Shown one piece after another: positions 1 through 5,300 of a DNA stretch of 5,300 nt; the first letter of the stretch is position 1; every line of letters starts with the position of its first letter. The notes below the pieces were generated by a model. That model saw only the letters and a program-made list of their open reading frames with translations, ran no database searches and was not told where the DNA came from. Both the position numbers and the translations under genes were made by a program. Source of the stretch: Geobacter sp. UBA1603 (lineage in GTDB: Bacteria; Desulfobacterota; Desulfuromonadia; Geobacterales; Pseudopelobacteraceae). The DNA is taken from contig DCNF01000041.1 of assembly GCA_002322035.1 (NCBI GenBank), positions 32,771-38,070 of the forward strand, written 5' to 3'.

Positions 1-960
1 CAGGCGCTGTTCGGCACCATCCTGCTCTACTTCGCCGCCGAGAAGGTACTGGGCGCAGGCGGCCAGGCATTGCTCTGGACCCACCTCAACGACGTCAAGA
101 ACGTGCTGGAGCCCACCGTGCTGTCGCTGGCCTTCGTCTTCCTGCTGGTGGGTTATGGCACCAAGGTAGGGCTGGCGCCGCTGCACAACTGGCTGCCGGA
201 CGCGCACGCGGAGGGCCCCACGCCGATCTCGGCGGTGCTCGCCGCACTTTTGCTGAAGACCGGCAGCTACGGACTGATCCGCTTCGGCTATCCGCTTTTC
301 CCCGAGGCGGCCCGCATGGCAGTACCGCTGATGTTCGGCCTGGCGATTTTCGGCATTATCTACGCGTCACTGGTGGCGTACGCCCAGGAGGACATCAAGC
401 GTCTGATCGCTTACTCCAGTATCGGTCACATGGGCTATGTAGCCCTCGGAATTGCCTCATGGCAGCCAGTCGCTCTTTCTGGCGCGGTACTTCAGATGGC
501 CAACCACGGCGTAACCACCGGCGCCCTGTTCTGCCTGGTCGGGATGCTTGATGAACGGACCAACTCCCGCCGCATCGAGGGCTTTGGCGGCCTGTGGGGC
601 GAGATCCCCAAATGGTCCTTCTTTTTTCTGGCTTTTTCAATGGCCTCGGTCGGCCTGCCCGGCCTGAACAATTTTGTCGGGGAGTTCCTGGTGCTGGCCG
701 GCACGATCAAAACCTCACCGCTGGCTGCCATTCTGGCGTTTTTCGGTATCGTCCTGACCCTGGTCTACATGGTCAGGCTGGTTCAGGAACTTCTCTTCCA
801 GGAAAGGCGTCAGCCGCTGGCAATTCACGACCTCGACCGCCGTGAAATGTTTCTGTTGGGCAGCCTGCTGGTGCTGGATATCTGGATGGGGATTCACCCG
901 GCACCATTTCTGGACCTGATCCATACCCCGGTGCAGCTCTTAACCGGAGGTGCGCCATGA
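1..960 (+). CDS. nuoM: NADH-quinone oxidoreductase subunit M-like antiporter subunit (5' partial)
   Basis: This is a membrane proton-translocating subunit of a complex I-like NADH:quinone oxidoreductase. The frame is open from base 1, so the 319 visible residues are the C-terminal two thirds of a roughly 490-510 residue protein; no start lies in the window. Visible family residues are the first channel lysine (K55, in GTKVGLAPLHNWLPDAH), a second lysine (K86, in LLKTGSYG), the broken-helix loop DIKRLIAYSSIGHMGY, and the glutamate of NNFVGEF (E228). By recalled alignment these match E. coli NuoM K234, K265 and E407. The segment GAVLQMANHG with GALFCLVGM and LPGLNNFVGEF is NuoM-type. Residues 1 to about 75, however, read like HyfF (GTILLYFAAEKVLG, VGYGTKVGLAPLH), and third-position GC drops near base 244. 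It ends in an ATGA overlap with nuoN, the usual nuoM-nuoN order. The antiporter-like family is certain, NuoM is likely for most of the length, and a mosaic is possible. Confidence 0.85.
   Translation, partial: QALFGTILLYFAAEKVLGAGGQALLWTHLNDVKNVLEPTVLSLAFVFLLVGYGTKVGLAPLHNWLPDAHAEGPTPISAVLAALLLKTGSYGLIRFGYPLFPEAARMAVPLMFGLAIFGIIYASLVAYAQEDIKRLIAYSSIGHMGYVALGIASWQPVALSGAVLQMANHGVTTGALFCLVGMLDERTNSRRIEGFGGLWGEIPKWSFFFLAFSMASVGLPGLNNFVGEFLVLAGTIKTSPLAAILAFFGIVLTLVYMVRLVQELLFQERRQPLAIHDLDRREMFLLGSLLVLDIWMGIHPAPFLDLIHTPVQLLTGGAP
946..950 (+). promoter_or_regulatory. Ribosome binding site of nuoN
   Basis: GGAGG lies six bases before the ATG at 957, inside the last codons of the preceding gene. It supports the ATG that overlaps the upstream TGA as ATGA, so the two subunits are probably translationally coupled. 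Confidence 0.75.
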
Positions 961-2360
961 CCGGCCTCCAGCTGACGGCGCTTCTGCCGCTGCTGATCCT
1001 GTCGGCCGGAAGTGTGCTGGTGCTGCTGGCAGGTGCCATCCGTCCGGGATGGTACCACTATCAGACAGCGGCGGCCGCGGCCCTGGCTGCTGGTGCCTTG
1101 ACGCTGTTGCTGCCGGTTGACAGTGCCGTTTCCGGGCTTTGCTTTACTGGTTTTTCACGCCTGATGACCCTGGTATTCTGCGGGACCGGGACGATGCTTC
1201 TGCTGACCTGTTCCAGCTATAACCGCCGTCGCGGAGTCCCGGGCGAGGAAATCCCTGCCGTCATGCTGTTCGCCCTGACCGGCATGGTCGCAACCGTGTC
1301 GGCCACGACCCTGCTGATGCTGTTTCTGGGCCTGGAGGCCGGGACCTTTGCATTTTACATACTGGTTGCCAGTGAACCTGGCTCAGAGCACGGCGGCGAG
1401 GCGGGTCTCAAGTATCTGCTGAACGGTACGCTGGCAGCAGCGATTCTGGGGCTGGGCATCGGGCTGATCTATTGTGATTCCGGGACGCTTGACCTTGCAG
1501 CACTGGCCGGCACCCGGCCGGGGACCATCTCACCGCTCCGGATGACGGCCATCAGCCTGATGCTGCTTGGGGTGGCTTTCAAACTTTCTCTGGTGCCGCT
1601 GCACCTCTGGACTGCCGATGTCTACCAGGGGGCCCCGGCGCCGGTAACGGCGCTCTTATCAACCGCCTCCAAGGGAACTGCCGTTGCGGCACTGGTGCTG
1701 CTCATTCCGCTGTTTGAATCGTGGCGCGGGATAGGCGACCTGCTCCGGTGGCTGGCAATTCTGACAATGCTGGCAGGAAACCTGGCTGCAATGGCACAGA
1801 ACAGCCTGAAACGGCTCCTGGCCTGGTCTTCGGTCGGCCAGATGGGATATGTGGCACTTGCGTTTGCCGCTGCCAGTCCCCGCTCGGCTGTGTTCTATCT
1901 GATGGCCTATTGTTGTGCCGGTCTAGCCTCATTTGGAGCTGTCGCTGCGGTTTCGGGACAGGAAGAGGCCGATCAGCTCGACGGCTGGCGCGGGCTGGGG
2001 TATCGTTCACCGCTGGCCGGTCTGGCACTGTCTACAGCCATGCTATCCCTGGCCGGGATCCCCCCGACGGCCGGCTTCATGGCCAAATTTGCCGTGTTAA
2101 GCGCAGCGCTCCGGGCCGGTGAACTCGCCCTGGCGCTGACCGGCATCGCAGCGGCAGCTCTGGCGGCCTATGCCTATCTGCGGGTGATTGTCACGCTGTA
2201 CATGAAAACGCCGGGAGACCAGCCCACCGGCCTTGCGGTGGAAATCATGTCAGTGCCGGAGACGCTGCTCCTGCTTCTGGCCGCAGGCTCAATCTTTCTG
2301 CTGGGGCTGATTCCATCCCCCCTGCTCGACCTGCTGGGACGGATCATTCCGGTTCAGTAA
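957..2360 (+). CDS. nuoN: NADH-quinone oxidoreductase subunit N
   Basis: NuoN is one of the three antiporter-like membrane subunits of complex I and contributes a proton path beside NuoM. The 467-residue product is almost wholly hydrophobic and has the usual family length. Expected charged residues are present: E127 in the GLEAGTFAFY helix, K209 in the broken helix (FKLSLVPLHLWTADVYQGAP, with H216), K239 in STASKGTA, K285 in the loop SLKRLLAWSSVGQMGY, and K377 in GIPPTAGFMAKFAVL. The last is the lysine that NuoN carries where NuoM has glutamate, which separates it from NuoM. The PVTALLSTASKG segment is NuoN-type. The ATG at 957 has GGAGG six bases upstream and overlaps the previous stop. The next gene converges on it, so this is the last gene of its operon. 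A paralogous NuoN-like subunit of a related quinone- or hydrogenase-linked complex is the alternative, depending on the genes left of the window. Confidence 0.9.
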   Translation: MTGLQLTALLPLLILSAGSVLVLLAGAIRPGWYHYQTAAAAALAAGALTLLLPVDSAVSGLCFTGFSRLMTLVFCGTGTMLLLTCSSYNRRRGVPGEEIPAVMLFALTGMVATVSATTLLMLFLGLEAGTFAFYILVASEPGSEHGGEAGLKYLLNGTLAAAILGLGIGLIYCDSGTLDLAALAGTRPGTISPLRMTAISLMLLGVAFKLSLVPLHLWTADVYQGAPAPVTALLSTASKGTAVAALVLLIPLFESWRGIGDLLRWLAILTMLAGNLAAMAQNSLKRLLAWSSVGQMGYVALAFAAASPRSAVFYLMAYCCAGLASFGAVAAVSGQEEADQLDGWRGLGYRSPLAGLALSTAMLSLAGIPPTAGFMAKFAVLSAALRAGELALALTGIAAAALAAYAYLRVIVTLYMKTPGDQPTGLAVEIMSVPETLLLLLAAGSIFLLGLIPSPLLDLLGRIIPVQ

Positions 2361-2899
2361 AACAACAGCCAGGCATTCAGGAAGAAGAAAATCCATCCGG
2401 CGTTTGCCGCCAGGGCGATGTACCAGAGATACTTCCTCTTGGTCAGCGATGAAAGCGATGAAAGCATGATCGAGATCTGCAGAAAGATCAGGGCATAGCC
2501 GAAATTACCCCCCATTTCCTGGGCTTTGAGTTTTGTCTTGGCAATCCCCTCGGCCTTGTCCTTGATCTCCTTTTTCTCACCATCGTAGCGTTTAATATCA
2601 TCGCCGTACTTACCGAGCGTTTTTTCATAGTCTGCGGACACGTCGGCCGGAAGCCCCTTCTGGGAGCGGTACTGCAGTTCAAGAGCTTTCTTACTGATCT
2701 CAAACGTGTGCTGCTTGATGCTCTTGGCCTGGTAATAGGCCCACTGGTCGCTCTCCTGTCCCTGGGCCATGATCGCCCGTGAGGAGTACTTGCCCATGTA
2801 GAGCGTGGTCAAGGCCGCCAGTACCGCCATCACCGCTGTGGACAGGGCCAGCCAGCTCAACCAGCGTTCCTTGTCCTCTTTCGTTTCCTTGTTCGACAT
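2354..2899 (-). CDS. DUF4337-family membrane protein with coiled-coil-like middle
   Basis: The 181-residue product is of unknown function and by recognition belongs to the DUF4337 family. It has a charged N-terminus (about 1-12), a first membrane helix (about 13-36), the stretch SSRAIMAQGQESDQWAYYQAKSIK (about 39-62, the part most typical of the family), and a highly charged, helix-favouring region likely to form a coiled coil (about 62-128). Two closely spaced C-terminal membrane helices follow (about 132-152 and 157-180). I chose the ATG at 2899 because AAAGGAGG sits 10 bases upstream; an in-frame ATG at 2977 would add 26 unconvincing residues buried in terC. It is the last gene of the mqnD-terC unit, 16 bases after terC, whose stop codon overlaps its ribosome binding site. 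Its own stop interlocks with that of convergent nuoN. A scaffold or accessory role for TerC is only inferred from coupling. Confidence 0.82.
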   Translation of the reverse strand: MSNKETKEDKERWLSWLALSTAVMAVLAALTTLYMGKYSSRAIMAQGQESDQWAYYQAKSIKQHTFEISKKALELQYRSQKGLPADVSADYEKTLGKYGDDIKRYDGEKKEIKDKAEGIAKTKLKAQEMGGNFGYALIFLQISIMLSSLSSLTKRKYLWYIALAANAGWIFFFLNAWLLFY

Positions 2900-2909
2900 A
2901 CCTGCTGTT

Positions 2910-2917
2910 CCTCCTTT
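2910..2917 (-). promoter_or_regulatory. Ribosome binding site of the DUF4337 gene, overlapping the terC stop
   Basis: On the minus strand this reads AAAGGAGG, a near-perfect Shine-Dalgarno site, with 10 bases to the ATG at 2899. Two bases of the terC TAA stop (2916-2918) lie within it, so ribosomes ending terC cover the site. Coupled translation is likely, and the site decides the start over the in-frame ATG at 2977. Confidence 0.75.
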
Positions 2918-3677
2918 AGTCCAGTTCGTTGATATCGCCCACCAACTGCTGACGCAGTTTAACCGGTGGTGCGACACTTCTGCGTACCTTGAGGTTGATC
3001 ATCTCGACAAAGACCGAGAAGGCCATGGCGAAATAGATATACCCTTTGGGAATGTGGAATGACAGGCCATCGGCCACCAGCGACACGCCGATCAGCATCA
3101 GGAACGACAGTGCCAGCACTTTGATGGTCGGGTGACGGTCAACAAAGGCGCTGACCGTGCCGGCAAAGAACAGCATCACCCCGACCGACAGGACGACCGC
3201 CGCGACCATGATCGCCAACTGGCTGGCCATGCCGACCGCCGTAATGACTGAGTCGAGGGAAAAAACAATATCCAGGAACATGATCTGAATCACGACGCTG
3301 TTGAACGTGGCACCGGCGGCGCCCTCTGAAGAGTGGTGTTCCTCCCCTTCCAACTTGTCGTGGATCTCCATGGTGCTCTTGGCCAGAAGGAACAGGCCGC
3401 CGACGATCAGGATGATGTCCCGCCCCGATACGCCGTGGCCGAGAATGGAAAAGAAGGGGGCTGTCAGCCGCATGATCCAGGTCAGCGAGAACAGCAGCAG
3501 CAGACGGGTCAGCATGGCCAGGGCAAGGCCGATCTTCTGGGCTTTCGGGCGCTGCTGCACCGGTAATTTCCCGGTCAGGATGCTGATGAAGATTATATTG
3601 TCGATGCCGAGGACGATCTCCAGGGCGGTCAGTGTTACCAGTGCCAACCAGGCCTGCGGATCGCTAAACCACTCCAT
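2916..3677 (-). CDS. TerC-family integral membrane protein
   Basis: The product has 253 residues and about seven membrane helices. Family hallmarks are the N-terminal MEWFSDPQAW, then LEIVLGIDNIIFISIL (E20 and D26 inside the first helix), AQKIGLALAMLTRL, and MFLDIVFSLDSVITAVG (D136 and D142 inside a helix). These buried acidic residues are the family signature and are thought to bind metal. A histidine- and glutamate-rich loop (about 109-118, EGEEHHSSEG) joins the two halves. TerC relatives include the tellurite-resistance protein TerC and E. coli Alx; some members export manganese, and some are proposed to metallate exported enzymes. The N-terminal half also resembles the TerC domain of YoaE, but no CBS or CorC domain follows. 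The ATG at 3677 is supported by GAAAGG seven bases upstream. It begins 12 bases after mqnD, so it is co-transcribed with it. Substrate is unknown; no other ter genes are in view, so tellurite resistance should not be assumed. Confidence 0.9.
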   Translation of the reverse strand: MEWFSDPQAWLALVTLTALEIVLGIDNIIFISILTGKLPVQQRPKAQKIGLALAMLTRLLLLFSLTWIMRLTAPFFSILGHGVSGRDIILIVGGLFLLAKSTMEIHDKLEGEEHHSSEGAAGATFNSVVIQIMFLDIVFSLDSVITAVGMASQLAIMVAAVVLSVGVMLFFAGTVSAFVDRHPTIKVLALSFLMLIGVSLVADGLSFHIPKGYIYFAMAFSVFVEMINLKVRRSVAPPVKLRQQLVGDINELD

Positions 3678-3684
3678 AATGGTA

Positions 3685-3690
3685 CCTTTC
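3685..3690 (-). promoter_or_regulatory. Ribosome binding site of the terC-family gene
   Basis: The minus strand reads GAAAGG, seven bases before the ATG at 3677, in the 12-base gap after mqnD and sharing its last base with the mqnD TAG stop. It is moderate in strength and supports the chosen start. Confidence 0.6.
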
Positions 3691-4520
3691 TAAATGTATA
3701 ATGGCTGCATAGATTTTTTAATAATACCGGCTTGTTCTGCCCGTCGCAGGAGTTCAGCGATTGCCCTCTCCCCCTCTTCACCGAGATCAGTAGAAAAATC
3801 ATTGACATACAACCCGATGTGGGCAGCACAGACCTCCTCACTCATCTCCTGGGCATGTTCGCGGATATATGCCGCAGCTGCGGCAGGATTGGAGCGGGCG
3901 TACTCCACCCCGGCCCGCAGGGCCCGTTCAACGGCAGCGATGGTCTCACCCCCCAGGGAACGACGGGCGACGATCCCCCCCAGCGGAATCGGCAGTCCGG
4001 TCTCTCCCTCCCACCACTCTCCCAGATCAACCAGCCTGTGCAGACCAAACCCCTGATAGGTGAATCGTGACTCGTGGATAATCAGCCCGGCGTCGGCCTG
4101 ACCGGTCATGACCGCATCCATGACTTCATGAAACGGCATCACCAGAAAGTTCTCGAGCGAGCGGTCAAACAGTCGCAGCAGCATGAATGCGGTTGTGTAG
4201 CACCCCGGAATGGCGATGGTTTTCCCGCGCAGATGTTCTCGCACACGTTCATCCCGGGCCACCAGCAGCGGCCCACAGCCACGCCCCAGAGCGCTGCCGG
4301 CCCGCAGCAGTGCATACTCGTCACGGATATGCCCCAAGGCGGCGTAGGAAACCTTGCTGACATCCAGGGTCCTTGCCAGTGCCAGCCGATTGAGCGTCTC
4401 AACGTCTTCCAGGCGCTCATGGTATGAGAGCCCTGCCGTGTCGACCAGGCCGTGGACCAGGGGATAGAACATGAAGGTATCGTTGGGGCAGGGGGAAAAA
4501 CCGAGGGTAAGCTCTTTCAT
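3690..4520 (-). CDS. mqnD: 1,4-dihydroxy-6-naphthoate synthase (menaquinone, futalosine pathway)
   Basis: MqnD converts cyclic dehypoxanthine futalosine to 1,4-dihydroxy-6-naphthoate in the cytoplasm, a late ring-forming step of the futalosine route to menaquinone. The 276-residue length is normal for the family. Hallmarks are the N-terminal LGFSPCPNDTFMFYPLVHG (substrate-pocket motif SPCPNDTF at 9-16), DVSKVSYAALGHI (52-64), GCGPLLVAR (81-89), the DAGLIIHESRFTY segment whose H149 probably matches the active-site histidine reported for the Thermus enzyme, GLPIPLGG (175-182), and the C-terminal HIGLYVNDFSTDLGEEG. The two-lobed fold resembles periplasmic binding proteins, but no signal peptide is present. 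MqnA is a paralogue of the same fold; the SPCPNDTF and GLPIPLGG motifs favour MqnD. The ATG at 4520 has only a weak GGAAC (4529-4533) eight bases upstream. No in-frame ATG, GTG or TTG occurs before the upstream stop, so the start is secure. It heads the mqnD-terC-DUF4337 unit; no other mqn genes are visible. Confidence 0.93.
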   Translation of the reverse strand: MKELTLGFSPCPNDTFMFYPLVHGLVDTAGLSYHERLEDVETLNRLALARTLDVSKVSYAALGHIRDEYALLRAGSALGRGCGPLLVARDERVREHLRGKTIAIPGCYTTAFMLLRLFDRSLENFLVMPFHEVMDAVMTGQADAGLIIHESRFTYQGFGLHRLVDLGEWWEGETGLPIPLGGIVARRSLGGETIAAVERALRAGVEYARSNPAAAAAYIREHAQEMSEEVCAAHIGLYVNDFSTDLGEEGERAIAELLRRAEQAGIIKKSMQPLYI

Positions 4521-4589
4521 ATCTGCACGTTCCGGAAAAGCCCGTATCTCGCTATCGCATTTGCAGCGACATTCGACATACCGGGAGAG

Positions 4590-4617
4590 ATTGAGGTTTA
4601 GCTATGATCATCGTCAA
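4590..4617 (-). promoter_or_regulatory. Possible promoter of the mqnD unit
   Basis: In the 120-base spacer the minus strand has TTGACG (4612-4617, five of six matches to a -35 box), then 16 bases and CTCAAT (4590-4595, only three of six matches to a -10 box). The position suits a leader of about 60-65 bases before mqnD. The weak -10 makes this tentative. No clear hairpin terminator for the upstream gene is seen in the spacer, so read-through into mqnD is also possible. Confidence 0.22.
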
Positions 4618-4640
4618 AGACAGCGGTGCCTATTGATTGT

Positions 4641-5300
4641 TCATTGCCATGTCATGACAAAGGCCCGCAGCGTACCACCCTGTTCATCCCGATAGACCAC
4701 CAGCTTGATGCCATCACTCACGGCACCCCGCTGGATTTCGTATCCGTCCTGTTTTTCACTCGAATTCTTGACAAACGCAGGGTTTTTAGCCACCTGTTTA
4801 AGAACACCCTTCATAAATGACTCCGGAACCCCGTGCCCGCCCCGGTCAATCACCTGAATCGCCCTGATTGCGCCAGACTCGCGCAGCACCTTGAATTCGG
4901 TCACCTGCCCCTTGTAACGTTCCCATCCCGGATTAGCAGCGCCGTACTGCTTGTCAAACCCGTAACGGGGTATGAATTCCGGCAATGCGGTCGGACGGGC
5001 CGGACCGACCGTGCCGGAGCTCTGCGCAGGCTTACGGTTCTCGGCAATTGCGCTGATAACAGCCTTGTCACTCATACGGGTGTCTGCGGGGCCCGCTGCG
5101 GTGACCGGGACAGGGGGGGCGGTGGGCTGTGTGGATACGGGCTGCGGATTTACCGGAGCAGGGCCCGGAGATGGTACCTGTACCGCCGGTTTCGCAGGAG
5201 AAACGTTTTTTTTCTGATCAGAACCTCGATGCTGAAGCAGGGTAACCACGACCGCGGCAACAAGGACCGGTGCAAACCAGAGCAGGAACATGCCGATCTT
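4641..5300 (-). CDS. Unrecognised membrane-anchored protein with proline-rich linker (5' partial)
   Basis: I do not recognise this family. The frame runs off the right edge: codons for K, I and G precede the ATG at 5291. No ribosome binding site is visible before that ATG, so the true start is probably just outside the window. The 219 visible residues give one N-terminal membrane helix (MFLLWFAPVLVAAVVVTLL), a short polar stretch, a proline-rich linker (about bases 5082-5201, 13 prolines in 40 residues), and a folded-looking C-terminal domain of about 140 residues containing GWERYKGQVTEFKVL and GYEIQRGAVSDGIKLVVY. The anchor, extended linker and small terminal domain recall TonB and other periplasm-spanning inner membrane proteins, and VTEFKVLRESGAIRAIQV has a faint TonB-like feel, but no diagnostic motif is present. 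A periplasmic location is inferred. It points the same way as mqnD, 120 bases upstream. The coding strand has an A8 run (5206-5213) and a C7 run (5113-5119). Confidence 0.72.
   Translation of the reverse strand, partial: KIGMFLLWFAPVLVAAVVVTLLQHRGSDQKKNVSPAKPAVQVPSPGPAPVNPQPVSTQPTAPPVPVTAAGPADTRMSDKAVISAIAENRKPAQSSGTVGPARPTALPEFIPRYGFDKQYGAANPGWERYKGQVTEFKVLRESGAIRAIQVIDRGGHGVPESFMKGVLKQVAKNPAFVKNSSEKQDGYEIQRGAVSDGIKLVVYRDEQGGTLRAFVMTWQ

Noticed and set aside
2398..2409. Small inverted repeat (CGGC GTTT GCCG) downstream of nuoN as a terminator.
   Set aside because: The stem is only 4 base pairs, no T run follows, and it lies in coding sequence of the opposite gene.
2448..2465. Tandem copy of the 9-mer gatgaaagc.
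   Set aside because: It encodes the LSSLSS stretch of a membrane helix in the DUF4337 protein; only two copies, consistent with codon reuse.
2900..2977. Upstream in-frame ATG at 2977 for the DUF4337 gene, adding 26 residues.
   Set aside because: The extension lies wholly within terC coding sequence and has an unconvincing composition. The ATG at 2899 has a near-perfect Shine-Dalgarno at good spacing.
3678..3690. Manganese (yybP-ykoY) riboswitch, often found before terC-family genes.
   Set aside because: Only 12 bases separate mqnD and the terC-family gene, far too few for that structured leader.
3301..4427. Several open frames of 60-130 codons on the plus strand opposite terC and mqnD.
   Set aside because: They mirror strongly recognised minus-strand genes, lack good ribosome binding sites, and show arginine-, proline- and serine-rich shadow composition.
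4521..4640. Sigma-54 promoter or terminator hairpin in the spacer before mqnD.
   Set aside because: GGCAC occurs on the minus strand, but no GC follows at the required spacing. The palindrome ATGATCAT is too short and has no T run to serve as a terminator.

Overview
The window is a gene-dense bacterial segment of five protein genes, two of them cut by the window edges. It is GC-rich, with strong Shine-Dalgarno sites and tight operon spacing. A complex I antiporter pair plus a futalosine-pathway menaquinone gene fits an anaerobic respirer that uses menaquinone. The protein sequences feel most like Geobacter or a relative (Desulfuromonadales/Desulfuromonadota). That placement is inference from remembered family sequences, not from a search.

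Layout. (1) 1-960, plus strand: the C-terminal 319 residues of a proton-pumping antiporter-like subunit, NuoM type over most of its length. (2) 957-2360, plus strand: NuoN, joined to the first gene by an ATGA stop/start overlap. NuoN usually closes nuo operons, and this operon ends here. (3) 2354-4520, minus strand: a convergent three-gene unit transcribed mqnD, terC family, DUF4337 family, with gaps of 12 and 16 bases. Its last gene interlocks tail to tail with nuoN by 7 bases, leaving no room for an intergenic terminator. (4) 4521-4640: a 120-base spacer holding the probable mqnD leader. (5) 4641 to the right edge, minus strand: an unrecognised protein with one membrane anchor, a proline-rich linker and a small C-terminal domain, probably exported to the periplasm.

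How the genes relate. NuoM and NuoN are membrane proton-translocating modules of a quinone-reducing complex, and MqnD makes a menaquinone precursor, so both units serve the quinone-linked electron transport chain. TerC-family proteins are membrane proteins, several linked to metal (manganese) export. The DUF4337 protein is membrane-anchored with a coiled-coil-like middle. Its tight coupling to terC suggests a functional pair, which is untested.

The most interesting observation is in the first gene. Its first ~75-85 visible residues resemble HyfF (hydrogenase-4/Ehr-type antiporter), while the rest resembles NuoM. Third-codon GC falls from about 93% to about 71% at almost the same point. This could be a real mosaic gene or an assembly join. 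I found no RNA genes, mobile elements, CRISPR arrays or convincing new defence-type system.
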